DNA of 64,000 nt from Pseudonocardia oceani (GTDB taxonomy: Bacteria > Actinomycetota > Actinomycetes > Mycobacteriales > Pseudonocardiaceae): contig NZ_JADQDF010000001.1 of assembly GCF_019263585.2 (NCBI RefSeq), positions 3,410,001-3,474,000 of the forward strand. The letters run 5' to 3'. The notes beneath the pieces were generated by a model. The model was not told the DNA's origin. It did no database searches and saw nothing but the letters and a program-made list of their open reading frames with translations. A program made the position numbers and the translations under genes. This document shows, one piece after another, positions 9,013 through 16,151 of the stretch. Positions within the stretch are counted from its first letter, which is position 1, and each line of letters opens with the position of its first letter.

Positions 9013-9486
9013 ATGGCCGACACACCCCTGTTCCGCCTCGTCTACCGCAGTCAGCTGACGGTCGCACCGGAGGACCGCCGCACCGAGCTGTCCTCCATCC
9101 TCGACGCGTCGCGCTCGAAGAACACCGCCCGCGACGTCACCGGCGCGCTGCTGGTCTGGCAGGACTACGTCGTGCAGACGCTGGAGGGCGAGGAGGCCGC
9201 CGTCAGAGCGCTGTACGAGAAGATCTCCCAGGACTCCCGCCACGAGGCCGTCACGCTGCTCGAGGCCGAGCCCGTGGAGAGCAGAGCCTTCGCGCGCTGG
9301 TCGATGGCGCGCGTCTCCGACGACGACCAGCCCTCGGGTATGGCCAGCCTGAGCAACCGGAACGACGGCGATCCCCCCGAGCCGAGCCACGACACCAGAG
9401 AGGCCGACCCCGTGATCACCGCGATGCGCGGCTACGCCCAGGGGACGTCCCAGGTGAGCCCCCACGTGGGTCGCGGCGTCGTCTGA
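9013..9486 (+). CDS. BLUF-domain photoreceptor
   Basis: 157 residues. BLUF domain (about 5-100) that binds FAD and senses blue light. The key residues are present: Tyr in LVYRS, Asn in SKNTARDVTG, Gln in VVQTLEGE, and Trp/Met in FARWSMA, corresponding to Tyr21, Asn45, Gln63, Trp104 and Met106 of AppA. The C-terminal 50 residues are polar and show no output domain, so signalling must go through a partner. Preceded by a good ribosome site (AGGAGG). The partner is not evident locally; a diguanylate cyclase lies 7 kb away. Confidence 0.9.
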   Translation: MADTPLFRLVYRSQLTVAPEDRRTELSSILDASRSKNTARDVTGALLVWQDYVVQTLEGEEAAVRALYEKISQDSRHEAVTLLEAEPVESRAFARWSMARVSDDDQPSGMASLSNRNDGDPPEPSHDTREADPVITAMRGYAQGTSQVSPHVGRGVV

Positions 9487-9504
9487 CGGCTCGCCCCCTC
9501 CGCC

Positions 9505-9537
9505 GTCGCCCGGCCCCGGTCACCGGGGCCGGGCGAC
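9505..9537. terminator. Bidirectional hairpin terminator
   Basis: Perfect 15-bp stem, GTCGCCCGGCCCCGG (9505-9519) and its exact complement (9523-9537), with a 3-nt loop. It lies between the convergent BLUF and LysR genes. There is no T-tract, as is common in actinomycetes. Confidence 0.75.
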
Positions 9538-9558
9538 GTGCCCGCACCGCCTGTGCGG

Positions 9559-10470
9559 TCACTGCGCCCCGAGGCCGCGCGCGGCGGCCTCGGTGCGCAC
9601 GGCGTCGATCACCAGCTGCAACGACGTGCGCCGGGCGGTGCCCGTGCGGTGGGCGATCGAGACCGTCCGGGTGATCGGCTCGGTCACGGCCCGGACGTCG
9701 ACGCCGGGCGGGCACAGCGCGAGCCCGAGGTCGGAGACCAGGGTGACGCCGAGGCCGGCCGCGACCATCGCCAGCGCCGTGGCCTGCTCGCCCACCTCGT
9801 GCTCGACGCGCGGCTCGAACCCGGCGCGCTGGCAGGCGGTGCGCACCGCGCGCCCGAAGTGCGACCGCGGTCCGGACAGGATCCACGGGTGCTCGGCGAG
9901 GTCGGGCAGCGCCACCGTCGGCGCGGGCATCGCCCCGGCCGGCACGGCGGCGTGCAGCCGCTCGACCGCGATCACCGCCCGATCCAGCGCGGGGTCCCAC
10001 GTCATGGGGTAGGTCGAGTACTCGATGACGAACGAGAAGTCGAGCGCGCCGTCGCGGACCGCGCCCGCCGTCTCCTCCGGCGCCAGCTCGCGCGTGCGCA
10101 CGGCGATGCCGGGGTGCTCGGCCGCCAGCGCGGCCAGCGCCGCGGGCAGCAGCCCGGAGGCGACCGACGCCCAGACGCCGGCCGTCAGCCGCACCGAGAC
10201 CGACGACTGCGCCTCCTCCAGCGCCAGCGTCGCGCGCTCGACGGCGCCCAGGATCTCCTCGGCGTGGTCGGCCAGGACGAGCCCGGTGTCGGTGAGCTGC
10301 ACCCGCCGCCCGAGGCGCTCGAACAGCGAGCTCCCGACGTCGCGCTCGAGCTGCGCGAGCTGCTGCGACACCGCCGACGCCGTGTAGTGGAGCGCCGCCG
10401 CGGCGGCCGTGACGGTGCCGCGCCTGCGCAGCTCGCGCAGCATCCGCAGCCGCTGCAGCGAGAGGTCCAC
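9559..10470 (-). CDS. LysR family transcriptional regulator
   Basis: 303 residues. N-terminal winged helix-turn-helix (about 3-62; TVTAAAAALHYTASAVSQQLAQLE), linker helix, and a periplasmic-binding-protein-like effector domain (about 90-295). It is divergent from the Glu/Leu/Phe/Val dehydrogenase gene across 125 bp. By the usual LysR rule it probably controls that enzyme in response to an amino acid or 2-oxo acid. The effector is not known. Confidence 0.88.
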   Translation of the reverse strand: MDLSLQRLRMLRELRRRGTVTAAAAALHYTASAVSQQLAQLERDVGSSLFERLGRRVQLTDTGLVLADHAEEILGAVERATLALEEAQSSVSVRLTAGVWASVASGLLPAALAALAAEHPGIAVRTRELAPEETAGAVRDGALDFSFVIEYSTYPMTWDPALDRAVIAVERLHAAVPAGAMPAPTVALPDLAEHPWILSGPRSHFGRAVRTACQRAGFEPRVEHEVGEQATALAMVAAGLGVTLVSDLGLALCPPGVDVRAVTEPITRTVSIAHRTGTARRTSLQLVIDAVRTEAAARGLGAQ

Positions 10471-10595
10471 GCGGCCAGCGTAAGCACCGGTGAACGCCGC
10501 CGTGCAGGTTTCGTAACTGGACCCCCCGCCGGGCGCGGCCGCAGGGTGGGGACCACCGGCGGAACGACGAAGGACGAGAAGGACGAGGTGGCGGC

Positions 10596-11837
10596 GTGAC
10601 CGCAGTGCAGGACCCGACGCAGGCCGTGGAGCAGGTCGTCACCCGGGAGCCCGGGGCGGTCGACCGCGACCCGCTGATCCGCCTGACGTGGACCGACCCG
10701 GTCACCGGCACGTTCGGCTACCTCGTGGTCCATCTGCTGGTCTCGGGCCTGGCCACCGGCGGCACGCGGATGCGCGCGGGCTGCACGCTGGCCGAGGTCG
10801 AGGACCTCGCCCGCGGCATGGCCGCGAAGACCGCCGTGTTCGACCTGCCCGTCGGCGGGGCGAAGGGCGGCATCGACCTCGACCCGCGCGACCCCCGCGC
10901 CGTCGACGTCCTGGCCCGCTTCTGCGAGGCCATGCGCCCGTGGCTCGACGGGTACTGGGTCACAGCCGAGGACCTCGGCGTGCCGCAGCACCTGATCGAC
11001 GAGGTGTTCGCCCGCATCGGGCTGGGGCAGAGCTACCACGCGGCGATCCGGCGCTCGGCCGACCCGGAGGCCACGATGCGCCGCGTGCGCGCCGGGCTCG
11101 ACGCCCCGGTCGACGGCGGGCTGCTCGGCGACGTCATCGGCGGCTACGGCGTGGCGCAGGCCTGCCTCGCCGCCGCGCAGACGTGGCAGTGGTCGCTGCC
11201 CGGCACGACGGTCGCCGTGCAGGGCGTCGGCACGATGGGCGGCGCCGCGGCGCACTACCTGCACGCGGCGGGGATGCGCGTGGTCGCCGTCGCCGACGCG
11301 GCCGGGACGCTGTTCCACCCGGGCGGGCTCGACGTCCCCGCCCTGCTCGCCGCCCGCGACGCCTTCGGCGAGATCGACCGCGCCCGCGTGCCCGCCGACG
11401 TGCAGCGCCTCCCGCGCGCCGCGGTGATCGGCACGGCCGCCGACATCCTCATCCCGGCCGCGATCTCCTACGCGATCACGCCGGACAACTCCTTCGACGT
11501 GGTCGCGAAGGTCGTCGTCGAGGCGGCGAACACCGCCACCACCCCCGACGCGGAGGCGATGCTCACCGCGCGCGGCATCCCGGTGCTGCCCGACTTCGTC
11601 GCCAACGCGGGAGCGGCGGCGTGGGCGTGGTGGCTGCTGCTCGGCGAGGTCGGCGCGGACCCCGAGGAGTCGTTCCTGCGCCTGCGCACCGAGATGACGT
11701 CGAAGGTCGGCCTGCTGCTGGAACGCTGGATCGTCGACGGCACGCCGCCGCGCCACACCGGCCACGCCTGGGCCGCGGCCCGCCGGGCGGCGCTGGCCCG
11801 CGACCCGGAGGGTGCGCGGCCGGTCGTCATCCCCTGA
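10596..11837 (+). CDS. Glu/Leu/Phe/Val family amino acid dehydrogenase
   Basis: 413-residue NAD(P)-dependent oxidative deaminase. The substrate lysine motif is PVGGAKGGIDLDP (residues about 84-97), and the dinucleotide fold follows with VAVQGVGTMGGAAAHYL. Length and motif spacing match actinobacterial Glu/Leu/Phe/Val dehydrogenases; specificity is not decidable from sequence. The start is GTG 10596, preceded by a purine-rich ribosome site (GGACGAGAAGGACGAGG). Divergent LysR regulator upstream. Confidence 0.88.
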   Translation: MTAVQDPTQAVEQVVTREPGAVDRDPLIRLTWTDPVTGTFGYLVVHLLVSGLATGGTRMRAGCTLAEVEDLARGMAAKTAVFDLPVGGAKGGIDLDPRDPRAVDVLARFCEAMRPWLDGYWVTAEDLGVPQHLIDEVFARIGLGQSYHAAIRRSADPEATMRRVRAGLDAPVDGGLLGDVIGGYGVAQACLAAAQTWQWSLPGTTVAVQGVGTMGGAAAHYLHAAGMRVVAVADAAGTLFHPGGLDVPALLAARDAFGEIDRARVPADVQRLPRAAVIGTAADILIPAAISYAITPDNSFDVVAKVVVEAANTATTPDAEAMLTARGIPVLPDFVANAGAAAWAWWLLLGEVGADPEESFLRLRTEMTSKVGLLLERWIVDGTPPRHTGHAWAAARRAALARDPEGARPVVIP

Positions 11838-12098
11838 ACCGCGTCCGGACCCGCGGTTCACCTGGCCGGGTGGTGAGGGACCGTTCCCCGCCCCCATCGT
11901 GTCCAATACGGAGAGCAATATCGCTTCGACGTAACGTGACCACCCGATCGGCCGACTCACGAACGGGTGGCCCCGCTCGTTCCACCCTACGTAATGGATT
12001 GCCTACTACCCGTTCGAGCGACGTGTGTCGTCACGAACGCGGTGGTCGCGGCGATGACACTGCGGGACGTCGGAACGAGGGGTCGGGTGGGACGCGCG

Positions 12099-13400
12099 AT
12101 GGGGGCTGGGGCACGGGTGCGCAACGGGGTTCGAGGGCTCGTCGCCGCCGCCGCGCTGATCTGCCTCCTCGGGGCGTTCGCCCTCACCGACCGCCGGCCG
12201 GAGGCGGCCGGCTACGGGGCGGCGGCCGCCCCCGGCCCCGACTGCGCACCCGCCTGGGCAGGCGCCTGGCACGCCGCCGCGCAGCCCGGCCCGGCCGACC
12301 CGGCGCTCGCCGGCCGCACGCTGCGCATGGTGGTGGTCCCGCAGGTCACCGGCTCGCAGGTGCGCGTCCGGCTGTCCAACGCCTACGGGGCCACGCCGAT
12401 GCAGGTCGGCACAGTGTCCGCGGGCTGGTCCGACGGCGCCGCGGGCCTGGTGCCCGGCACGATGCGCCCGGTCGCGTTCGGCGGGCTGTCGGGCGTCACG
12501 GTGGCGCCGGGGGCCGAGGCCGTCAGCGACCCGGTGGCGCTCGTCGCCGAGGTCGGCAGGCCGCTCGCCGTCAGCCTGTTCCTGGTGACCCCGCCCGACG
12601 TGCTCACCCAGCACGGGGTGGCGCTGCAGACCTCGTACCTGTCCCGGCCGGGCGACGCCGCGCTGGCCGACGACGGTGCCGCGTTCGACACGCCCGTGAC
12701 GTCGTGGATGGTGCTCACCGGCGTCGACGTCCTGGCGCCGCGCCCCGTCAACTCCGTCGTCACGATCGGTGACTCGATCACCGACGGCGTCGGCGCCGGC
12801 CCGGGGGAGCGGTGGTCCGACGCCCTGTCGCGCCGCCTCACCGCCGCGGGCGGCCCGTCGGTGATGGCCGTGCTCAACTCGGGGATCTCGCGCAACCAGC
12901 TGCTGTCCGACGCCCCGCTCGTCGACGGCGACTCGCCGCTCTCGCGCTACGACCGCGACGTCGGCGCGGCCACCGACGTCGTGCTCCACATCGGCACCAA
13001 CGACATCGCCGCCGGCCGCAAGGCCGACGCGATCGTCGCGGGGATGGTGGCCTTCGCCGAGCGCGCCCGCGCAGGCGGCACCCGGGTCGTGCTGACGACG
13101 ATCACGCCGTCCGCGACGGGGGCCCACGGCACGCCGGAGGCGATCGCCACCCGCGAGTCGGTCAACGCCTGGGTGCGCGCCCACGGCGCCGAGCACGCCG
13201 ACGGGGTGGCCGATTTCGCCGCCGCCGTCGCCGACCCGGCCGACGCCTCGCGCCTCGCGCCCGCCTTCGACTCCGGCGACGGCCTGCACCTCTCGGCCGC
13301 GGGCTACCGCGCCCTGGCCGACGCACTCGACCCCGCGCTGCTCAGCGGCAGCCCCTGCCTCGACGGCGGTGAGAGCCGGGTGCTGGTCTCCGGGCCCTGA
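12099..13400 (+). CDS. Secreted SGNH/GDSL hydrolase
   Basis: 433 residues. Signal peptide or anchor (GLVAAAALICLLGAFAL), a beta-rich N-terminal part (about 60-215) and an SGNH hydrolase domain. The catalytic blocks are VVTIGDSITDG (Ser), LNSGISRNQ (Gly), HIGTNDIAAG (Asn) and GDGLHLSAAGY (Asp/His). It probably hydrolyses an ester outside the cytoplasm. I favour ATG 12099 (GGTGGGA 7 nt upstream) over ATG 12054 or 11967, since the signal peptide then starts at once. Confidence 0.87.
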   Translation: MGAGARVRNGVRGLVAAAALICLLGAFALTDRRPEAAGYGAAAAPGPDCAPAWAGAWHAAAQPGPADPALAGRTLRMVVVPQVTGSQVRVRLSNAYGATPMQVGTVSAGWSDGAAGLVPGTMRPVAFGGLSGVTVAPGAEAVSDPVALVAEVGRPLAVSLFLVTPPDVLTQHGVALQTSYLSRPGDAALADDGAAFDTPVTSWMVLTGVDVLAPRPVNSVVTIGDSITDGVGAGPGERWSDALSRRLTAAGGPSVMAVLNSGISRNQLLSDAPLVDGDSPLSRYDRDVGAATDVVLHIGTNDIAAGRKADAIVAGMVAFAERARAGGTRVVLTTITPSATGAHGTPEAIATRESVNAWVRAHGAEHADGVADFAAAVADPADASRLAPAFDSGDGLHLSAAGYRALADALDPALLSGSPCLDGGESRVLVSGP

Positions 13401-13419
13401 CGGTCCCGGGAGGGCGGTT

Positions 13420-13782
13420 CTAGGAGGGGGAGGAGCGGCGGCCCAGCCGGCTCAGCGGGCCGCGACGGCGTTTCTCCGCCTGCTCGACGACGGCGAGCGG
13501 GCCGGTGGGGGTGTCCTCGCGGTCGAGGCGCTCGACGACCCAGTCGACGGCCAGCGCGCCCGGGGAGACGCCGCGCTCCCGTGCGATGCGCCGCAGCTGC
13601 TCGATGCGCAGCGCGGGCAGGCGGAGCTGGAAGACCTGGGCCGAGCCGAAGCGCCCCGTCAGCTCGGTGGCGTGCTCCTCGGAGCCGGGAGCGAGCGCGG
13701 CGAGGTAGGAGGCGAGCTCGGGATCGTGCGCCTCGGGCCCGGGGCCCTGCGGGCGGCGGCGCGCACGGCGGTCGGACGGCAT
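13420..13782 (-). CDS. Small ribbon-helix-helix-like hypothetical protein
   Basis: 120 residues with a basic N-terminus. A central stretch (FQLRLPALRIEQLRRIARERGVSPGALAVDWVVERLD) resembles a CopG-type ribbon-helix-helix: a short strand followed by two helices. It could be an orphan antitoxin or DNA-binding regulator. No toxin gene is adjacent. Start ATG 13782 has AGGGTG 7 nt upstream; the longer frame to 14010 overlaps the heavy-metal-binding gene and is compositionally spurious. Confidence 0.6.
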   Translation of the reverse strand: MPSDRRARRRPQGPGPEAHDPELASYLAALAPGSEEHATELTGRFGSAQVFQLRLPALRIEQLRRIARERGVSPGALAVDWVVERLDREDTPTGPLAVVEQAEKRRRGPLSRLGRRSSPS

Positions 13783-13838
13783 GCCCGGCACCCTACGGCC
13801 GTCGGGGCCGCCCGGTCGGTCGTGAGCGCGAGCCGCTC

Positions 13839-14060
13839 TCAGCCGACGAGCTCGAAGCCCGCCTCGGACACGGCGGCGGCGATCTCGTCGCGCTCGATGT
13901 CGCGGTCGCCCAGCACGGTGACGAGGCCGTCGTCGAGCCGCACGTCGACGGCGCTGACGCCGTCGATCTCGGACACCTCCTCCGTGACCGACATCACGCA
14001 GTGCCGGCACGTCATGCCGGCGACGGTGACGTGCGTGCGGAACGGTGCCTCGACAGCCAT
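13839..14060 (-). CDS. Heavy-metal-associated domain protein (copper chaperone-like)
   Basis: 73 residues forming a single HMA ferredoxin-like domain. The metal-binding motif is GMTCRHC (C-X2-C), followed by VTEEVSEIDGVSAVDVRLDDGLVTV. Proteins of this size bind Cu(I) and hand it to P-type ATPases, but no CopA is in the window. The start ATG 14060 has GGAGG upstream. Confidence 0.88.
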   Translation of the reverse strand: MAVEAPFRTHVTVAGMTCRHCVMSVTEEVSEIDGVSAVDVRLDDGLVTVLGDRDIERDEIAAAVSEAGFELVG

Positions 14061-14251
14061 CGGACCTCCTCGAACGGGATCAGGACATGGTGGCAGAGGT
14101 CACCGCGCCCGCCGACACCGGTGGTCGCACCGCTGCAGGGAGTCACGATCGGGGCGCCCACTCACTCGCGGAGGGGCGTGCGCGGGGGACTCCCGGTAGG
14201 TAACGTCTCGGTCACGGTCACGGGGGTGACCACGGGGGCGGGGAGGCTGCG

Positions 14252-14482
14252 ATGACCGGCGGTATCGGAAGTGCGCGACGCGAGACCGGCGACCGGGTCA
14301 CCGGCCCGATCCCGAGCCAGCGCACCGCATCGGACGCCTACCGCGTCAGCGACGACCAGCTGCACCGCGCGCGCAAGGTCGTCGCCGAGAACTCCTCGGG
14401 CACCGAGGACCTGCACGAGCTGCTCGACATGCTCGGTCTGATCTCCTCCACGCCCGACCTCCCGCCGCCGGTCAGCCGCTGA
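14252..14482 (+). CDS. Small conserved actinobacterial protein of unknown function
   Basis: 76 residues, mostly hydrophilic. The C-terminal half (YRVSDDQLHRARKVVAENSS, then DLHELLDMLGL) looks helical. The start ATG 14252 follows GGGGAGGCTGC, a good ribosome site. No recognisable domain or motif. Followed by a small GC hairpin before the tRNA genes. Confidence 0.6.
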   Translation: MTGGIGSARRETGDRVTGPIPSQRTASDAYRVSDDQLHRARKVVAENSSGTEDLHELLDMLGLISSTPDLPPPVSR

Positions 14483-14487
14483 GTCGA

Positions 14488-14502
14488 CCCCCGCTGCGGG
14501 GG
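14488..14502 (+). terminator. Short GC hairpin
   Basis: CCCCCGC and GCGGGGG flank a single T immediately after the 76-residue gene. The likely folded form is 5-6 bp with a small loop, a probable terminator before the tRNA promoter. Confidence 0.4.
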
Positions 14503-14519
14503 GCTCCGTGGACCTGTCC

Positions 14520-14525
14520 TATGAT
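14520..14525 (+). promoter_or_regulatory. Candidate -10 element for the tRNA cluster
   Basis: TATGAT is a near-consensus -10 hexamer about 55 bp upstream of tRNA-Glu. No good -35 hexamer is visible at 16-18 bp. Assignment by position only. Confidence 0.35.
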
Positions 14526-14579
14526 TGGCGGGCTCCCAACGCACAGTCGTGGACGGCACGGACGGCCTCGGCTGTGCGA

Positions 14580-14652
14580 GTCCCCATCGTCTAGTGGCCT
14601 AGGACTCCGCCCTTTCAAGGCGGCAACGCGGGTTCGAATCCCGTTGGGGGTA
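14580..14652 (+). tRNA. tRNA-Glu (anticodon TTC)
   Basis: A cloverleaf can be folded by eye: acceptor stem GTCCCCA/TGGGGGT with two wobble pairs, an anticodon arm CCGCC-CTTTCAA-GGCGG, and T-arm GGGTTCGAATCCC. The encoded gene lacks CCA. First of three tandem tRNAs. Confidence 0.95.
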
Positions 14653-14697
14653 CGGTTGGACCGCTCGACATCTCGATAGCTCCACAGTACGAAGCAA

Positions 14698-14771
14698 GGC
14701 CCAGTGGCGCAGTTGGTTAGCGCGTCGCCCTGTCACGGCGAAGGTCGCGGGTTCGAGTCCCGTCTGGGTCG
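14698..14771 (+). tRNA. tRNA-Asp (anticodon GTC)
   Basis: Acceptor stem GGCCCAG/CTGGGTC, anticodon arm CGCC-CTGTCAC-GGCG, T-arm with GGGTTCGAGTCCC. Discriminator G, as expected for tRNA-Asp. Confidence 0.95.
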
Positions 14772-14802
14772 CTCCACGGTCCGGTTCCACACCGGACCGC
14801 CC

Positions 14803-14876
14803 GGCCAGGTAGCTCAGTTGGTACGAGCGACCGCCTGAAAAGCGGTAGGTCGGCGGTTCGACCCCGCCCCTGGCCA
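14803..14876 (+). tRNA. tRNA-Phe (anticodon GAA)
   Basis: Acceptor stem GGCCAGG/CCTGGCC, anticodon arm ACCGC-CTGAAAA-GCGGT, T-loop TTCGACC. Discriminator A. The Glu-Asp-Phe order is common in actinobacteria. Confidence 0.95.
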
Positions 14877-15011
14877 CCTCCCACCGCCGTGCCCGCGCCG
14901 GCCGGTGATCTCCTTCCCGGCACGGTCGCAAACTGAGACGTCCCCCGTGATCACGGACACCCACGATGGCGCTCGACCGGCACTCCGGTCGTCGGACCGG
15001 AGGGGGACACC

Positions 15012-15410
15012 GTGGGCAGCACGCGCCGCCAGACCGCGCCGGACCTCGTCTTCCGCCTGATCTACCGCAGCCGCGACGTCAGCCCCGCCCCGGACCGCGG
15101 GGCCGCGCTCGGCGAGCTGATCGGCGCCGCCCGCGACCGCCACCTCATCACCGGTGCACTGCTCGTCGCCGACGACGTGTTCGTGCAGGTCCTCGAGGGC
15201 GAGGAGGACGCCGTGCGGTCGCTGTACTGCCGCATCGAGCTCGACCCCCGCCACGAGGCCGTCACCGTGCTCCAGACGGGTCTGTCCGAGCGCGCCTTCC
15301 CCTGCTGGTCGACGGCCTCGCTGGCCGACGACGACGGGCCCGGTCCCGCGACCACGCCTGCGCAGCACGCCGTCCTCGACCTCATGCGGGGGGCCGCACG
15401 ACCGGGGTGA
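15012..15410 (+). CDS. BLUF-domain protein with altered flavin pocket
   Basis: 132 residues, essentially one BLUF domain. Tyr (LIYRS), Gln (VFVQVLEGE) and Trp (FPCWSTA) are kept. The flavin-contacting Asn (Asn45 of AppA) is replaced by Arg in ARDRHLITG, and the Met after the Trp is Thr. It may have a modified photocycle or be light-insensitive. Start GTG 15012 follows GGAGGGGGA. Transcribed in the same direction as the downstream lipoprotein and diguanylate cyclase genes but separated from the former by a tandem operator. Confidence 0.82.
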   Translation: MGSTRRQTAPDLVFRLIYRSRDVSPAPDRGAALGELIGAARDRHLITGALLVADDVFVQVLEGEEDAVRSLYCRIELDPRHEAVTVLQTGLSERAFPCWSTASLADDDGPGPATTPAQHAVLDLMRGAARPG

Positions 15411-15416
15411 CCCAGA

Positions 15417-15430
15417 TGAGACCCGTCTCA
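15417..15430. promoter_or_regulatory. Operator copy 1 (TGAGAC dyad)
   Basis: Perfect palindrome TGAGACCCGTCTCA apart from the central CC. A sister copy lies 22 bp downstream centre to centre, that is two helical turns, so both would present the same DNA face. The form suggests a TetR-type dimer site. The regulator is unknown. Confidence 0.55.
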
Positions 15431-15438
15431 GAACCACC

Positions 15439-15452
15439 TCAGACGCGTCTCA
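15439..15452. promoter_or_regulatory. Operator copy 2 (TGAGAC dyad)
   Basis: TCAGACGCGTCTCA has one mismatch between arms relative to copy 1. It lies 24 bp before the lipoprotein ATG, in promoter position. Confidence 0.55.
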
Positions 15453-15476
15453 CGCCGGAGCCGTCGACTGGTCCCC

Positions 15477-16058
15477 ATGACCAAGACGACGCTCCTCGCA
15501 CTCGCCGCCGGCGCCGCACTGCTCACCGCGTGCGGCTCCGGCGACACCACCACCCCGGTCGTCCCGGTGGTCGCGCCGCAGCCGGCCGGAACGGCCCCCG
15601 CAGCCGCCGCCCCGGCCGCGCCCGGCGCGCTCCCCGCCGCCGTCTCCGACCCCGGGGCCACCGTCGACGCCGACGACCAGTCCGGTGACGGCCGCACCGT
15701 CGTGGTCCGTCAGGCCCGGACCACCGCAGGCGCCGGCTTCGTCGTCATCCGCACCGATGACGACGACCGCCCCGGCCGCGTCCTCGGCTGGGCCCCGCTG
15801 GCGCCCGGCCAGACCGGCCCGGTCACCGTCACCCTCACCGAGCCCGTGCCCGCCGGCACCTCCGACGACGACGACCTGACCGCCGTGCTGCACCTCGACG
15901 ACGGCGACGGCGCCTTCGACGAGCGGAACGACCCGGCCGTGCTCGACGACGACGACCGCGACGACGACCGCGACGACGACGGCGACCGCGACCGCGACCG
16001 CGACGACGACGACCGCGACGACGTCGAGGACGACGACTTCGACTACCGCGTCGCCTGA
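15477..16058 (+). CDS. Lipoprotein with DUF7282-like domain and Asp/Arg-rich tail
   Basis: 193 residues. Signal peptide with lipobox LTAC (Cys19) followed by an Ala/Pro linker. Residues about 60-150 resemble the DUF7282 fold (DADDQSGDG, GFVVIRTDD, VLGWAPLAPGQ, LTAVLHLDDGDGAFD). The last 45 residues are a run of Asp with interspersed Arg, in DDRDDD repeats, likely a cation-binding surface tail. The tail DNA is a simple GAC/CGC repeat and may vary in length between strains. Expression is probably set by the tandem operator just upstream. Confidence 0.75.
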   Translation: MTKTTLLALAAGAALLTACGSGDTTTPVVPVVAPQPAGTAPAAAAPAAPGALPAAVSDPGATVDADDQSGDGRTVVVRQARTTAGAGFVVIRTDDDDRPGRVLGWAPLAPGQTGPVTVTLTEPVPAGTSDDDDLTAVLHLDDGDGAFDERNDPAVLDDDDRDDDRDDDGDRDRDRDDDDRDDVEDDDFDYRVA

Positions 16059-16151
16059 CGGCACGCTCTGGTCGACCGTGACGGTTACGATCACCCGGAG
16101 AGGTGGTCGGACCGTGCCCGGTACGGGCGAGAGGGATCAGGAGGCACTCCA

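Noticed and set aside
13783..14010. N-terminal extension of the RHH-like protein
   Set aside because: Arg-rich low-information sequence overlapping the HMA gene on the same strand; ATG 13782 has its own ribosome site.
14580..14876. tRNA cluster as integration (att) site
   Set aside because: No integrase, direct repeat of the tRNA 3' end or element-like genes are adjacent.
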